Shown: in pieces, positions 51,124 to 60,388 of the stretch
Layout of the letters: every line of letters starts with the position of its first letter
Numbering within the stretch: position 1 is the first letter of the stretch
NCBI RefSeq assembly: GCF_042649825.1
Contig: NZ_JBHSAB010000001.1
Span: forward strand, 248,001-312,000
Length of the DNA stretch: 64,000 bases
DNA from: Legionella_C dresdenensis
GTDB lineage: Bacteria; Pseudomonadota; Gammaproteobacteria; Legionellales; Legionellaceae
Direction: 5' to 3'
Program-made: the position numbers and the translations under genes
Notes under the pieces: model-generated
What the model was told of the DNA's origin: nothing
The model's input: only the letters and a program-made list of their open reading frames with translations
Databases searched by the model: none

Positions 51124-52942
51124 CGTCGCAAAACCCGCTATTTTAGGTAAACAACCCGCACAGGCATTAAAGAAATTTTTTGGTTATGATGCTTTTCGCG
51201 GCCTGCAGGAAGGCATTATCAATGATGTGATTGCCGGTGAAGATTTATTAGTGCTGATGCCCACCGGCGGCGGAAAATCGCTTTGCTACCAGATACCTGC
51301 TTTAATCAGACCCGGCGTTGCCATTGTGGTATCGCCCCTGATCGCCTTAATGGAAGATCAGGTTGCTGCCTTGAAATTGCAGGGTATCCGTGCCGCCTAT
51401 TACAACTCTACCCTGTCCAGTGAAGAATCAAGACACGTTCTGGCGCAATTACATAATGAACAGCTGGATTTGCTCTATATTGCCCCGGAAAGGCTGGTCA
51501 ACCCGGCGTTTATTGAACGCCTTAACGAATGCCGGATAAGTCTTTTCGCCATTGATGAAGCACATTGTATTTCCCAGTGGGGGCACGATTTCAGGCCGGA
51601 ATACGCTGAGCTTGGCCGTTTAAAACAGGCGTTTCCTGACACGCCGGTTATTGCCCTGACTGCAACGGCTGACAAGCAGACCCGGGTTGATATAGTCGCC
51701 AAATTAAATTATCAGCCCAAAGTATATCTGGCATCTTTTAACCGCCCCAATATTCACTATCAGGTAGTTGCCAAAAACAATCCGTTCAAACAACTGCTGC
51801 GGTTTTTACAAAATCAGAATGGTCAGGCAGGCATTGTTTATTGTGGAACCCGCAATACGGTCGATACCGTTGCCGAACGGCTGCGGAATGAAGGCATCAA
51901 TGCACGAGCCTATCATGCCGGACTGCCTCATACTGAACGCAAGGAAGTACAATCATTATTTCGTTATGATCGGGTTGAGATTGTAGTCGCTACTATCGCG
52001 TTTGGAATGGGTATTGATAAGCCTAATGTCCGCTTTGTCGTTCATTATGATTTGCCAAAGACAATCGAAAGTTATTATCAGGAAACCGGCCGAGCCGGCC
52101 GTGATGGACTGCCGGCACGGGCGTTATTGCTTTATGATCCTGCAGACAGCGCCCGTTTACGCAGCTGGGTTAATGATATCAATGATTTAACAAAACAACG
52201 CATAGAATCAAGCAAGCTTAACCATATGGTTGCATTTGCCGAAGCAAGCCATTGCCGCCGCCAGATTCTGTTGAATTACTTTGATGAGTCCAGTGAAACA
52301 GCCTGTTCTTATTGCGATATATGCGACAGTCCGCCGGTTACTCATGATGCGACCGAAGACGCTCAGAAATTTTTATCCTGTATTTATCGCCTAAAACAAA
52401 ATTATGGTTTTGCTTACACTATTGATGTTTTACGCGGCTCAAACGCAGACAAAATCAAACAGGCTGGCCATGATAAGTTAAGCACTTACGGCATCGGTAA
52501 AAACCAGTCAGCGGCCTATTGGAAACAATTAGGCTGGCAATTAATTCATCGTGAGTATTGTTATCAGGATTTAAATCATTTTAATGTTTTGCGGTTATCA
52601 GAAAAAGCAATTATGGTCTTAAAAGGTCAAGAGACCGTAATGCTAGCCATACCAAAAACTGAACTGTTAGAAAAGCCGGTCAAGGTTAAAGAAAAAGGCA
52701 AGCCGACACCAACTGATGATCCGTTATTTAATGAATTAAGGATTTTACGGCGAAAAATTGCTGACGAGGAGAATAAACCGCCGTTTATGATTTTCAGCGA
52801 CAGCACGCTTTATGATATGGTTTATAAAAAGCCGCGAACACTGGATGAAATGCTTGATGTCTCCGGGGTTGGGCAGCATAAGCTCAGTCATTATGGTCAG
52901 CAGTTTTTAGACGTGTTGTTACGGCAAAAAGCGGATGTTTGA
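51116..52942 (+). CDS. recQ: ATP-dependent DNA helicase RecQ
   Basis: 3'-5' helicase of about 608 residues for recombination and fork repair. Helicase motifs: FGYDAFRGLQEGII (motif 0), MPTGGGKSLCYQIPAL (I), IDEAHCISQWGHDFRPEY (II and aromatic loop), ALTATAD (III), TIAFGMGIDKPNVRFVVHYD (V) and YYQETGRAGRDGL (VI). The RecQ-C zinc site is CRRQILLNYF...CSYCDIC, and an HRDC domain ends the protein. ATG 51116 is chosen: the two copies of the upstream repeat differ by an indel between the earlier GTG and this ATG, so that stretch is not under coding constraint. Confidence 0.96.
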   Translation: METVAKPAILGKQPAQALKKFFGYDAFRGLQEGIINDVIAGEDLLVLMPTGGGKSLCYQIPALIRPGVAIVVSPLIALMEDQVAALKLQGIRAAYYNSTLSSEESRHVLAQLHNEQLDLLYIAPERLVNPAFIERLNECRISLFAIDEAHCISQWGHDFRPEYAELGRLKQAFPDTPVIALTATADKQTRVDIVAKLNYQPKVYLASFNRPNIHYQVVAKNNPFKQLLRFLQNQNGQAGIVYCGTRNTVDTVAERLRNEGINARAYHAGLPHTERKEVQSLFRYDRVEIVVATIAFGMGIDKPNVRFVVHYDLPKTIESYYQETGRAGRDGLPARALLLYDPADSARLRSWVNDINDLTKQRIESSKLNHMVAFAEASHCRRQILLNYFDESSETACSYCDICDSPPVTHDATEDAQKFLSCIYRLKQNYGFAYTIDVLRGSNADKIKQAGHDKLSTYGIGKNQSAAYWKQLGWQLIHREYCYQDLNHFNVLRLSEKAIMVLKGQETVMLAIPKTELLEKPVKVKEKGKPTPTDDPLFNELRILRRKIADEENKPPFMIFSDSTLYDMVYKKPRTLDEMLDVSGVGQHKLSHYGQQFLDVLLRQKADV

Positions 52943-52954
52943 CGTGAGATTGTG

Positions 52955-53160
52955 TGTTGGGCTTTTCAGCCCATAGCCGTCAAGCTAAGCCCCGATTCCT
53001 ACGTGCCGCGGCTTGTCCGCGGCATCCATTGGATACTAAATTACGCACTCTGCATCATGGATACCGCGGACAAGCCGCGGTACGTAGGGAATTAGTTTAG
53101 TATAAAAATGTACAAAATTCCTTAGCTTGACGGCCATGGGCTTTACAGCCCAATCTACGC
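52955..53160. repeat. Nested inverted repeats between recQ and ccmI
   Basis: The inner pair is CCTACGTGCCGCGGCTTGTC... at 52998-53029 and its inverse at 53057-53088 (30 of 32 positions). The outer pair is GCCCATAGCCGTCAAGCTAA at 52969-52989 and 53121-53141 (20 of 21). Both ends carry GTTGGGC-type hairpins. The 242-base gap between these convergent genes is wholly occupied by this structure. Confidence 0.9.
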
Positions 53161-53184
53161 TGGTTTTAATTTTAACAGTTCAAA

Positions 53185-53847
53185 TTATGGTAGAGATTCC
53201 TGGGCTTTGGCAATTGCCTTGCTAATCGACTTTGCCTCTTTACTGTCTGGCGGAAGCTGGATTAATAATCTGCGCCAATACTCCACTGCTTCGGAAAAAT
53301 CCTTTCTGTCGTAAGCATCCATAGCCAGCATGGCCAGGGCATCAGGTTGCTTCTGATTAGCCTGCAGTATTTTTTTAATAATGCTTCTTATTTCATCATT
53401 AAATTGCTGCTGGTTAAGCTGCCACAGGCTTTGGGCATAATTGACTGCCGTTGCCTCATCTTCGGGTTTCAATCGCATCGATGTAGCAAAGGCTTCGCTT
53501 GCCTGTTGCCATTTACCTTCACCGGCATAAAGACGGCCAAGCAAGTACCATCCTTTAGCGCTAGCCGGAGTATTGTCCAGGCGTTGGCGTAATCGATTGA
53601 TTAACTCATCAGGCGATTTCATGTTCGCCATAATCGCTCGCGCTTTCTCCCGCTGTGCCAATACGGTCTGATACTTCATCCAGGCTGGCCAGGAACCCCA
53701 TTGGGCGTAGGCTGCAATGAGGAAGGCTGTCAACAATGGCATTACCCAAAGCGCTTTAGCAATTTTCCGCCTGAATGGATACAGGATAAGCGTACCGGCA
53801 ATAATCCCCAGGCAACCCAAACCGGCTGGTAATAATAAATAAGTCAT
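53185..53847 (-). CDS. ccmI: Cytochrome c maturation protein CcmI (TPR)
   Basis: Membrane-anchored apocytochrome c chaperone of 220 residues. Two N-terminal membrane helices (about 3-22 and 32-50) are followed by a periplasmic region with tetratricopeptide repeats: SAKGWYLLGRLYAGEGKWQQ and QPDALAMLAMDAYDRKDF. It is shorter than fused CcmH/CcmI proteins because CcmH is a separate gene here. Its ATG overlaps the ccmH stop. It is the last gene of the ccm operon. Confidence 0.85.
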   Translation of the reverse strand: MTYLLLPAGLGCLGIIAGTLILYPFRRKIAKALWVMPLLTAFLIAAYAQWGSWPAWMKYQTVLAQREKARAIMANMKSPDELINRLRQRLDNTPASAKGWYLLGRLYAGEGKWQQASEAFATSMRLKPEDEATAVNYAQSLWQLNQQQFNDEIRSIIKKILQANQKQPDALAMLAMDAYDRKDFSEAVEYWRRLLIQLPPDSKEAKSISKAIAKAQESLP

Positions 53848-54230
53848 GTTTTAACCCGCTTCTGACATGTCCGCCAGAAAATTAACAGCCCAAGCAGTAA
53901 AAATACCCCAGGCCCAAACCATAACAAGCCAGTTAATGCCTTCACCGGCGGCTTGAAAAGAATAAAATCACCGTAACGCGCGGTCAGATATTGGATAATT
54001 TCCGTATCACTCTGGCCTTCCTTAACCATGCTATATACCTGGGCACGCAGATCTTTGGCCAAGCCAGCATTAGAGTCCGCCAGATCCTGATTTTGACAGA
54101 CCAGACAACGAAGTTCTTTCAGTAAATGATCAAACTGTGCCTGCTGTTTTGCCGTATCGAGAGGATAAAGGCTTTCGGTCCAGCCTGGCTGAATAAAAAA
54201 CATTGTCAGTAACAGCAATAAAACTCTCAT
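53844..54230 (-). CDS. ccmH: Cytochrome c maturation protein CcmH
   Basis: Periplasmic thiol protein of 128 residues that reduces apocytochrome c for heme ligation. It has a signal sequence (ending PGWTES), the redox motif RCLVCQNQ near residue 42, and a C-terminal membrane anchor (GLLWFGPGVFLLLGLLIFW). It overlaps ccmG and ccmI by four bases on each side. Confidence 0.95.
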   Translation of the reverse strand: MRVLLLLLTMFFIQPGWTESLYPLDTAKQQAQFDHLLKELRCLVCQNQDLADSNAGLAKDLRAQVYSMVKEGQSDTEIIQYLTARYGDFILFKPPVKALTGLLWFGPGVFLLLGLLIFWRTCQKRVKT

Positions 54231-54763
54231 GACCGCTCCTGTAACTCTTTGATTCTGGGCGCAAAGTCTCTTTGCCAGACGTCTTTGCTCAAAATACCGA
54301 CATGGCGGAACCGGATCACACCCTGTTTGTCGATTAAAAATGTTTCCGGCGTTACATAAACACCCAGGTCAATCGCGGCGTTGCCCTTGCTATCTTCGCC
54401 TATTGCCCGATAGGGGTTTCCCCACTCTTGCAACCATTGTAAGGCATTATTTCTATCATCTTTATAATTTAACCCAAACACCGGCATGCCGCTTTTTGAC
54501 AGCTGTAACAGAAAAGCCTGCTCTTCGATGCAGGCTTCACACCAGCTTGCCCAGACATTGAGTATGCTGATTTCACCCCGCAGTGATTCTGAGGTGAAAA
54601 TCTGTTTGGGGCCTGTTAACACTGGCAAGCGAAACTCTGGTAAACGGTGACCTAGTTGAGTTGAAGGCAGCTTTTGCGGATCAAGCGATAACCCACGCCA
54701 GAACAGAGCTGCCAGAATGACCAACATGACTACCGGTATTGCACGCCAGAGATATTGTTTCAT
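54227..54763 (-). CDS. ccmG: Thiol:disulfide interchange protein CcmG/DsbE
   Basis: Membrane-anchored thioredoxin-like protein of 178 residues. An N-terminal helix (6-24) anchors a thioredoxin domain with active site NVWASWCEACIEEQAF and the loop GVYVTPETFLID. The family active site is usually WCxxC and is intact. It keeps CcmH and apocytochrome reduced. It overlaps ccmF by four bases. Confidence 0.95.
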   Translation of the reverse strand: MKQYLWRAIPVVMLVILAALFWRGLSLDPQKLPSTQLGHRLPEFRLPVLTGPKQIFTSESLRGEISILNVWASWCEACIEEQAFLLQLSKSGMPVFGLNYKDDRNNALQWLQEWGNPYRAIGEDSKGNAAIDLGVYVTPETFLIDKQGVIRFRHVGILSKDVWQRDFAPRIKELQERS

Positions 54764-56685
54764 GTACTCACCCTGGTTCTATAATAACGGCGATCAGTCA
54801 AGGCTAATAATCCACCGGCAAGAATCAAAAAACCGCCGCCCCAAATCCAGCGAATAAACGGCTTATAGTACAGACGTACTGACCACGCAGTTTGCTGAAG
54901 CGGCTCACCGAGCGCGATATAAATATCACGCCAGGGATTTACATCGATTGCTGATTCAGTCATTGCCATCTTGCCGACATTATAAACCCGTTTTTCAGGA
55001 TAAACAGTTTTGGTTGTATTGCCACGAGTAATAGTGAACACTGTCTGCGCGCCATCGTAATTAGGCCCTTGCAAAGACTGTTCTTTAACAAATTGTATCG
55101 TGTAACCTGCAAGCGCGGTTTTGTTACCCGGCGCCAGTTTTACATCGTCCTGAATACCGTATCCGTTTGAAACAGTAATACCAATTACGGTAACAGCAAC
55201 CCCGCAATGCGCCACAACCATGCCGAACATGGACTGGCTTAAACTGCTCCATCCGCCCTGCCGTACTTTTACGAAGATAAACATCAGCATGGACAGCAAC
55301 AACCAGGCAGCCAGCGTTAAACCCAGCACCGTATACCAGTTTATTGCGTTAGCAGAAACCACAACAATAATGACTGGTAAAATAATGCTTACAGCAATCA
55401 GGGGCATCAAACGTTTAATAACTCGCCCCAGATTATCGCTTCGCCATTTCAGATGAATACCAAGACCCATCATAATCAAAACTGGAATCATCAACGGCAC
55501 AAACACTGTATTAAAATAGGGCGCCCCAACGGAAAGCTTGCCCAAACCAAGCCCATCAATCAGCAGCGGATAAACAGTCCCCATTAATACTGTCAGCATA
55601 ATGACGGTCAAAAATACATTATTCAGCAGCAAAGCGCTCTCGCGCGAAATCAAGCCTGGATTTTCCTGTTGCTGCAGATTATGAGCGCGAGCAGCAAAAA
55701 GCAGCAACGATCCGCCGATAACGGTTAATAAGTATGCCAATATGTAACTGCCGCGCAGCGGATCAACAGCGAAAGCATGAACCGAAGTCAAAACCCCGGA
55801 GCGAACCAGAAAAGTTCCAATCAAACTCAGTGAAAAAGCGGTAATTGCCAGGAGTACAGTCCAGGCCAGAAACTGACGGCGTTTTTCACTCACCGCCAGC
55901 GAATGGATAAGTGCAGTACCGACGAGCCAGGGCATAAAAGAAGCATTTTCTACCGGGTCCCAATACCACCAGCCGCCCCAGCCCAGTTCACGATATGCCC
56001 ACCAGCTACCGAGAGTAATACCTGCGGTAAGGCAACACCAGGCAGCAAGCGTCCACGGCCTTGTCCATTTTGCCCAGGCCGGTTCAAGCCGGCCTAGCCA
56101 TAATGCAGCAATAGCAAAAGCAAAAGCGACTGCAAAGCCGACATAGCCCATATAAAGCATAGGCGGATGAAATAAAAATCCAAGATCCTGCAGTAACGGG
56201 TTAAGATCGCGCCCTTGAGTATCCAGTACTTCAAACTGCCTCGCAAACGGGTTTGAAGTCGCAAGCAAAAACAGGATAAACCCTATACTCAATGCCCCCA
56301 ATATAATCAGAACCCGTGTTTTGAATGACTGCTCAATATTGGAGCTTAAAAAGCACACTGCCAGCATCCAGGCACTCAATATAGCAACCCAAAGCAACAT
56401 CGAGCCTTCATGCCCGCCCCATACCGCGCATATTTTATAAAACCAGGGTAAAGAGATACTGGAATTGGTTAACACGTAAATGACGCTGAAATCGTTAGTA
56501 ATAAAACATACGGTCAGACAAAGCCAGGCTATCGCAATAAAGACAAACTGACCGACGACATACACAGGCGCCGCCTGAATCAGGGTTTGGCTATTTTTTT
56601 TCAAACCAACCATTGGTACCACCACTAACAGGCAGGAAAACACCAAAGCGGCAATTAATGAAAATAACCCAAGTTCCGCAATCAT
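54760..56685 (-). CDS. ccmF: Heme lyase subunit CcmF
   Basis: Large polytopic membrane protein (641 residues) that joins heme from holo-CcmE to apocytochrome c. The tryptophan-rich WWD domain is GWGGWWYWDPVENASFMPW. Other features are CAVWGGHEGSMLLWVAIL and DLGFLFHPPMLYMGYVGF, with conserved His for heme ligation, and many transmembrane helices. Length is normal. It overlaps ccmE by four bases. Confidence 0.96.
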   Translation of the reverse strand: MIAELGLFSLIAALVFSCLLVVVPMVGLKKNSQTLIQAAPVYVVGQFVFIAIAWLCLTVCFITNDFSVIYVLTNSSISLPWFYKICAVWGGHEGSMLLWVAILSAWMLAVCFLSSNIEQSFKTRVLIILGALSIGFILFLLATSNPFARQFEVLDTQGRDLNPLLQDLGFLFHPPMLYMGYVGFAVAFAFAIAALWLGRLEPAWAKWTRPWTLAAWCCLTAGITLGSWWAYRELGWGGWWYWDPVENASFMPWLVGTALIHSLAVSEKRRQFLAWTVLLAITAFSLSLIGTFLVRSGVLTSVHAFAVDPLRGSYILAYLLTVIGGSLLLFAARAHNLQQQENPGLISRESALLLNNVFLTVIMLTVLMGTVYPLLIDGLGLGKLSVGAPYFNTVFVPLMIPVLIMMGLGIHLKWRSDNLGRVIKRLMPLIAVSIILPVIIVVVSANAINWYTVLGLTLAAWLLLSMLMFIFVKVRQGGWSSLSQSMFGMVVAHCGVAVTVIGITVSNGYGIQDDVKLAPGNKTALAGYTIQFVKEQSLQGPNYDGAQTVFTITRGNTTKTVYPEKRVYNVGKMAMTESAIDVNPWRDIYIALGEPLQQTAWSVRLYYKPFIRWIWGGGFLILAGGLLALTDRRYYRTRVST

Positions 56686-57119
56686 GATATTTTTCCTGTC
56701 TTGCGTAAGGCATCTTTAACCTGCGGCGGCATGTAATCGGCATCATGCTTGGCCAGTACTTCACTGGCTTTAAAATGGCCGTTATCTGTCATTTGCCCGG
56801 TCGCTACTATTCCCTGCCCTTCCCGAAACAAGTCCGGCAAGATACCGTTATAATTCACGATTAAAGTATGATCAAAATCGGTCAATGCAAATTGCACCGC
56901 CAAACTGTCCGCACTACGCTGAACACTGTTTTTGACAACCATTCCGCCTAAACGGATAGTCTGATTGTTTTGAACTTCACCCTTGGCAATCTGGGTCGGG
57001 GTATAAAACAGGCTGATGTTCTGGCGCAAGGCATACATTACCAGTCCACTGGCTAATCCAAGAACAGTCAGAATAAACAGCAGTAAACTCAATTTGCGTC
57101 TGCGAACCGGATTCATCAT
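56682..57119 (-). CDS. ccmE: Cytochrome c-type biogenesis heme chaperone CcmE
   Basis: Periplasmic heme chaperone of 145 residues. An N-terminal helix (about 10-29) anchors an OB-fold. The heme-binding His is in VLAKHDADYMPP near residue 127, followed by the conserved Tyr of the DxxYxPP type. RLGGMVVKNSV also fits the family. Its ATG overlaps the ccmD stop. Confidence 0.96.
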   Translation of the reverse strand: MMNPVRRRKLSLLLFILTVLGLASGLVMYALRQNISLFYTPTQIAKGEVQNNQTIRLGGMVVKNSVQRSADSLAVQFALTDFDHTLIVNYNGILPDLFREGQGIVATGQMTDNGHFKASEVLAKHDADYMPPQVKDALRKTGKIS

Positions 57120-57277
57120 TGTTTTTTAAACCATTGTTGCAATCGTTTTATTGTACTCTGGCGTTGAAGCCTGATTCCCAGTAAATTCATAACCAGCACT
57201 ACCGCTACTAACCCATATGCCGGCCAAATGTAAATTGAATAACCACCCATAGCAAGACAGTTTAAAATTTTGGTCAC
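57116..57277 (-). CDS. ccmD: Heme exporter protein CcmD
   Basis: A 53-residue small membrane protein found by reading the gap between ccmC and ccmE. It begins with GTG overlapping the ccmC stop (GTGA) and ends with TGA overlapping the ccmE ATG. The sequence starts MTKILNCLAMGGYSIYIWPA, with the family's GGYxxYIWPAYG motif, then a single hydrophobic helix and a basic tail (RLQRQSTIKR). CcmD helps release holo-CcmE from CcmABC. Confidence 0.93.
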   Translation of the reverse strand: MTKILNCLAMGGYSIYIWPAYGLVAVVLVMNLLGIRLQRQSTIKRLQQWFKKQ

Positions 57278-58017
57278 AATTGTCCCCCTTCATATATTTT
57301 TCTTACCCAGTTTTGCTTTTTCTCTCGAATTAACAAAGTGTTGCCAGCCCGGTGCAAAATCAGCCAGAAGCAATATAAAGCAAAGCCTGTGAGCGTAAGA
57401 AGCAAAGGATAAAGCATCGGTAAAGCAATTTTGGGTTTGGCAAAGGCAGTGAGGGTTGCGCCCTGATGCAAGGTATTCCACCAGTAAACTGAATAATGGA
57501 TTATCGGCAAATCAATAACACCAACCAATGTCAGTAAAGCGACAGCTTTATCTGACTGATTACGGCCCTGAAAAGCGCTGTTGACAGCCATAATTGCGGC
57601 ATATAAAAGCAAAAGCACTAATTCCGATGTCAATCTGGCATCCCAAACCCACCAGGTTCCCCACATTGGTTTACCCCACATACTGCCTGTTAGCAGTGCA
57701 ATAAACGCCATACTCGCCCCTATCGGCGCACTGGCACTCAATATCAATCCGGCAATTTTAATTTGCCATACAATAAGCAATAAGGCGCAAAAAGTCATTA
57801 GCGAGTAGATTGCCATCGACATAAACGCCGCTGGAACATGAATATAAATTATCCGAAAGGCATCACCCTGCTGGTAATCAGGCGGGGCAAAAAATAATCC
57901 CCAAACCATACCAGTCAGCAATAACGCTATTGCAGCTATCCCTAAACAGCGTAACCAGGACTGGGTAAGCCTGAAAAATGATTTTGGCGATGCCATTTGA
58001 TATAAAAATTTCCACAT
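57274..58017 (-). CDS. ccmC: Heme exporter protein CcmC
   Basis: Membrane protein of 247 residues that presents heme to CcmE. The tryptophan-rich motif WGKPMWGTWWVWDARLTSELV and flanking histidines (IYIHVPAAF and LPIIHYSVYWWNTLHQG) are clear. I start at ATG 58017 (MWKFLYQMASP) because it matches the usual CcmC N-terminus. An in-frame ATG at 58062, overlapping the ccmB stop as TAATG, would add 15 hydrophobic residues and cannot be excluded. The open frame reaches still further upstream, inside ccmB. Confidence 0.94.
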   Translation of the reverse strand: MWKFLYQMASPKSFFRLTQSWLRCLGIAAIALLLTGMVWGLFFAPPDYQQGDAFRIIYIHVPAAFMSMAIYSLMTFCALLLIVWQIKIAGLILSASAPIGASMAFIALLTGSMWGKPMWGTWWVWDARLTSELVLLLLYAAIMAVNSAFQGRNQSDKAVALLTLVGVIDLPIIHYSVYWWNTLHQGATLTAFAKPKIALPMLYPLLLTLTGFALYCFWLILHRAGNTLLIREKKQNWVRKIYEGGQL

Positions 58018-58061
58018 CGGAAAGATAACTACCAGAAAAAAAACGGTGATTTTACCATGCA

Positions 58062-58742
58062 TTAATCCGCAAGGCCAATGCGAATAATACCCGTGATGGC
58101 AAATGGTAAAAAAGCCGTTGCAATTAATGAAAAAGCCGCAAGCAGGCAAAGATAACCGGAAACGATCCCCCCCTGCAACTGGATACTGATTACCCCGCTG
58201 CCAAAAATCAGAACCGGCAGCGATAACGGCAACAGAATTAACGCCATAAATACGCCGCGTTGCTGAACGCCCGTTCCAAAAGCCGCCGCCAGTGCGCATA
58301 ATGAAAATAACGCCGGCGTTCCAAGCAATAAAGCGGCAATCAACACTAATGTAGTCTGCCAATTGAAATGAAACAGAATTGCAAATAGCGGACAAAACAG
58401 GATAAGCGGAATAATTGTCATCACCCACTGCGCGAGAATTTTGGCGCTGATGACAAGATTCAGCGACGGGGCTGAAACCAGCCATTGTTCAATGATACCA
58501 TCATCATAATCCTGCTGAAACAAACGTTCGGAAGCCAGTAAAATAGCCAGCAGAACAGCCATCCAGATTAGCCCGGGCGCAAAATATTGCAATAAACTGT
58601 TATTTGCCGGGATAGTCAGCGGAAAAAAAACAATAACCATAATAAAAAACAGAATCGCATTAACAAGCAGACGCGGTTGTCTTATCTGAGTGAGAAACTC
58701 TCTATGCAACTGGCGCACAAAGCACTGACGGGCAGTGATCAT
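58062..58742 (-). CDS. ccmB: Heme exporter permease CcmB
   Basis: Integral membrane subunit of the CcmAB ABC transporter, 226 residues with about six membrane helices. The N-terminus MITARQCFVRQLHREFLTQI, the motif LFQQDYDDGIIEQWLVSAPSL and the helix-rich middle are typical. The ATG at 58742 overlaps the ccmA stop (ATGA), which is why I prefer it to a start six codons earlier. Confidence 0.95.
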   Translation of the reverse strand: MITARQCFVRQLHREFLTQIRQPRLLVNAILFFIMVIVFFPLTIPANNSLLQYFAPGLIWMAVLLAILLASERLFQQDYDDGIIEQWLVSAPSLNLVISAKILAQWVMTIIPLILFCPLFAILFHFNWQTTLVLIAALLLGTPALFSLCALAAAFGTGVQQRGVFMALILLPLSLPVLIFGSGVISIQLQGGIVSGYLCLLAAFSLIATAFLPFAITGIIRIGLAD

Positions 58743-59338
58743 AATACATACTCCATACAATCAGCCAATTCCTCTGGCAGATCCTGATGTGATGTCATTA
58801 CGATCAATCCCCCCTTTTGCAAATGATTTAACAGACATCCGCTGAGCAGTGTTACCGACTGCTGATCGAGGGCAACCAGCGGCTCATCCAGCAGCCATAT
58901 TAAAGCATCAGTCATTGCAATCCGTAACAATGCCGCCCGCCGCCTCTGGCCTGCCGAAAGCTGGTAACAAGGTTTATCAGCCAAGGGCAGCAGATTGAAA
59001 TTAATCAACCAACGCTCGATATATTGCCTGTCAGTACAGTGCCAATCGAAATAGCAATTTTCTCTTATGGTCAGGTGCAGATTAAGTCCTGGTCTATGAC
59101 CTACATAACAAACCAGTTTTTGATACGCAGGCAAATTATCCCTGATCACCTGCTGACGCCATACAATTTCACCGCCTGCAGGTTCCAGCAATCCAGCCAA
59201 CAGCCGAAGCAAAGTAGTTTTCCCTGCTCCGTTTCCACCGCGCAAGTGTAATAATTGGCCTGCATTGATGCTGAATGAAATATTACTCAGCATTGTTTGC
59301 TCAGGATAATCAAATGACAGGTTGCGGACTTCAAGCAT
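58739..59338 (-). CDS. ccmA: Heme exporter ATP-binding protein CcmA
   Basis: ABC ATPase of 199 residues. Walker A is RGGNGAGKTTLLRLL, the signature is LSAGQRRRAALL, Walker B is LIWLLDEPLVALD, and the switch His is in MTSHQDLP. It is the first gene of the ccmABCDEFGHI operon, all overlapping or tightly spaced and read right to left. ATP hydrolysis drives release of holo-CcmE. No strong ribosome-binding site is seen. Confidence 0.96.
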   Translation of the reverse strand: MLEVRNLSFDYPEQTMLSNISFSINAGQLLHLRGGNGAGKTTLLRLLAGLLEPAGGEIVWRQQVIRDNLPAYQKLVCYVGHRPGLNLHLTIRENCYFDWHCTDRQYIERWLINFNLLPLADKPCYQLSAGQRRRAALLRIAMTDALIWLLDEPLVALDQQSVTLLSGCLLNHLQKGGLIVMTSHQDLPEELADCMEYVL

Positions 59339-59504
59339 TGCGATGAATTTGTAATAAAAATGCGAGCCTATAGCGATTTTATCTGATTGGCAAGCTTTAA
59401 TATTAAGCTTCGTTTCGTAAAAAATTCAATATGGGTTGATCTAATGATAATACTAATATTGAAATATATAATACATAGTACTATACTACAGTGTAACAAA
59501 TGTA

Positions 59505-59906
59505 ATGGAAATTGATTTGAAACATTATAAAATAAAAAAATTTACACGCGAGGCAAAAAAGGAATTGGTTAACGATGCTCTTTTAATAGATACCATAAAC
59601 GATTTTTTGAATTTGGATACACAGAACCAAAATCAATATTCGTTAGGTTCAGGACTATATAAGCTTAGACTTGCAACTAAGGAAGGGAGAGGAAAAAGCG
59701 GCGGCTCAAGAACCATTCTTGCCTATAAAGCAAATAATAAAATAATTTGGCTACATTTGTTCTCAAAAAATGAAAAAGGTAACGTCACTGCAAGTGAGCT
59801 AAAAAAACTAAAATTATTGTCCACTATTTTACTAAACCTTTCTGAAACTGATATTCAGAGCATGATTAATATGGGCGAGCTGTTGGAGGTAGATAAAAAT
59901 GTCTAA
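59505..59906 (+). CDS. RelE/HigB-type toxin of a toxin-antitoxin pair
   Basis: A 133-residue protein of the RelE/ParE superfamily, presumably a ribosome-dependent mRNA interferase. The core pattern LGSGLYKLRLATKEGRGKSGGSRTILAYK followed by IIWLHLFSKNEKGNVTASELKKLK is typical of the HigB/RelE group that pairs with Xre antitoxins, with basic residues in the expected places. The C-terminal 40 residues extend beyond the basic fold. It overlaps the antitoxin by 8 bases. The order toxin-then-antitoxin is the HigBA type. The upstream region is AT-rich with TATAAT at 59467. Confidence 0.85.
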   Translation: MEIDLKHYKIKKFTREAKKELVNDALLIDTINDFLNLDTQNQNQYSLGSGLYKLRLATKEGRGKSGGSRTILAYKANNKIIWLHLFSKNEKGNVTASELKKLKLLSTILLNLSETDIQSMINMGELLEVDKNV

Positions 59907-60201
59907 TTTACAAGATACCATTAATTCCATTGCTGAAGGATTACACCGGGCAGAGCTTATAGATATAAAAACGTTGCGGGAATTGAGCGTTCATGACTTG
60001 CCAGAATTAATTGAGTACACAGGCGAAGAAATTCAGCAAATACGCAAAAGACAAAAAGTAAGCCAGGCCGTTTTTGCCAAGTACCTCAACGTAAGCGCAG
60101 CCATGGTTCGTAGTCTGGAACAAGGTAAGCGCCATGCTCATGGGGCTATTTTAAAATTACTCAATATTGTTGATCGGCACGGAATTGAAGCATTAATTTA
60201 G
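59899..60201 (+). CDS. Xre-family antitoxin (HigA-like)
   Basis: A 100-residue antitoxin with a helix-turn-helix of the Xre type (IQQIRKRQKVSQAVFAKYLNVSAAMVRSLEQGKRHAHG, residues about 45-85). The N-terminal 40 residues probably wrap the toxin. It should repress its own promoter; partial palindromes such as AGTACTATACT near 59478 are possible operators but not proven. Confidence 0.87.
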   Translation: MSNLQDTINSIAEGLHRAELIDIKTLRELSVHDLPELIEYTGEEIQQIRKRQKVSQAVFAKYLNVSAAMVRSLEQGKRHAHGAILKLLNIVDRHGIEALI

Positions 60202-60388
60202 CATGGGCTATAAAGTATAAAATGAAAAAAATGTTATAAATTTTCACCTGTTAAATTGGTAAATAATCAATTTAATTAAATCATCATCGCAAGGTGTTGC
60301 TCAATAAATCAAAGGGCTAAAAATTCAGATTTTCCCCATCATCAGGAATTCATCTTGTTTCGTTGAAAAAGTTGCATATATAAAACGC

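Noticed and set aside
58018..58485. N-terminal extension of ccmC by up to 156 residues
   Set aside because: The extension lies inside ccmB in another frame and the conserved CcmC start MWKFLYQMASP is at 58017.
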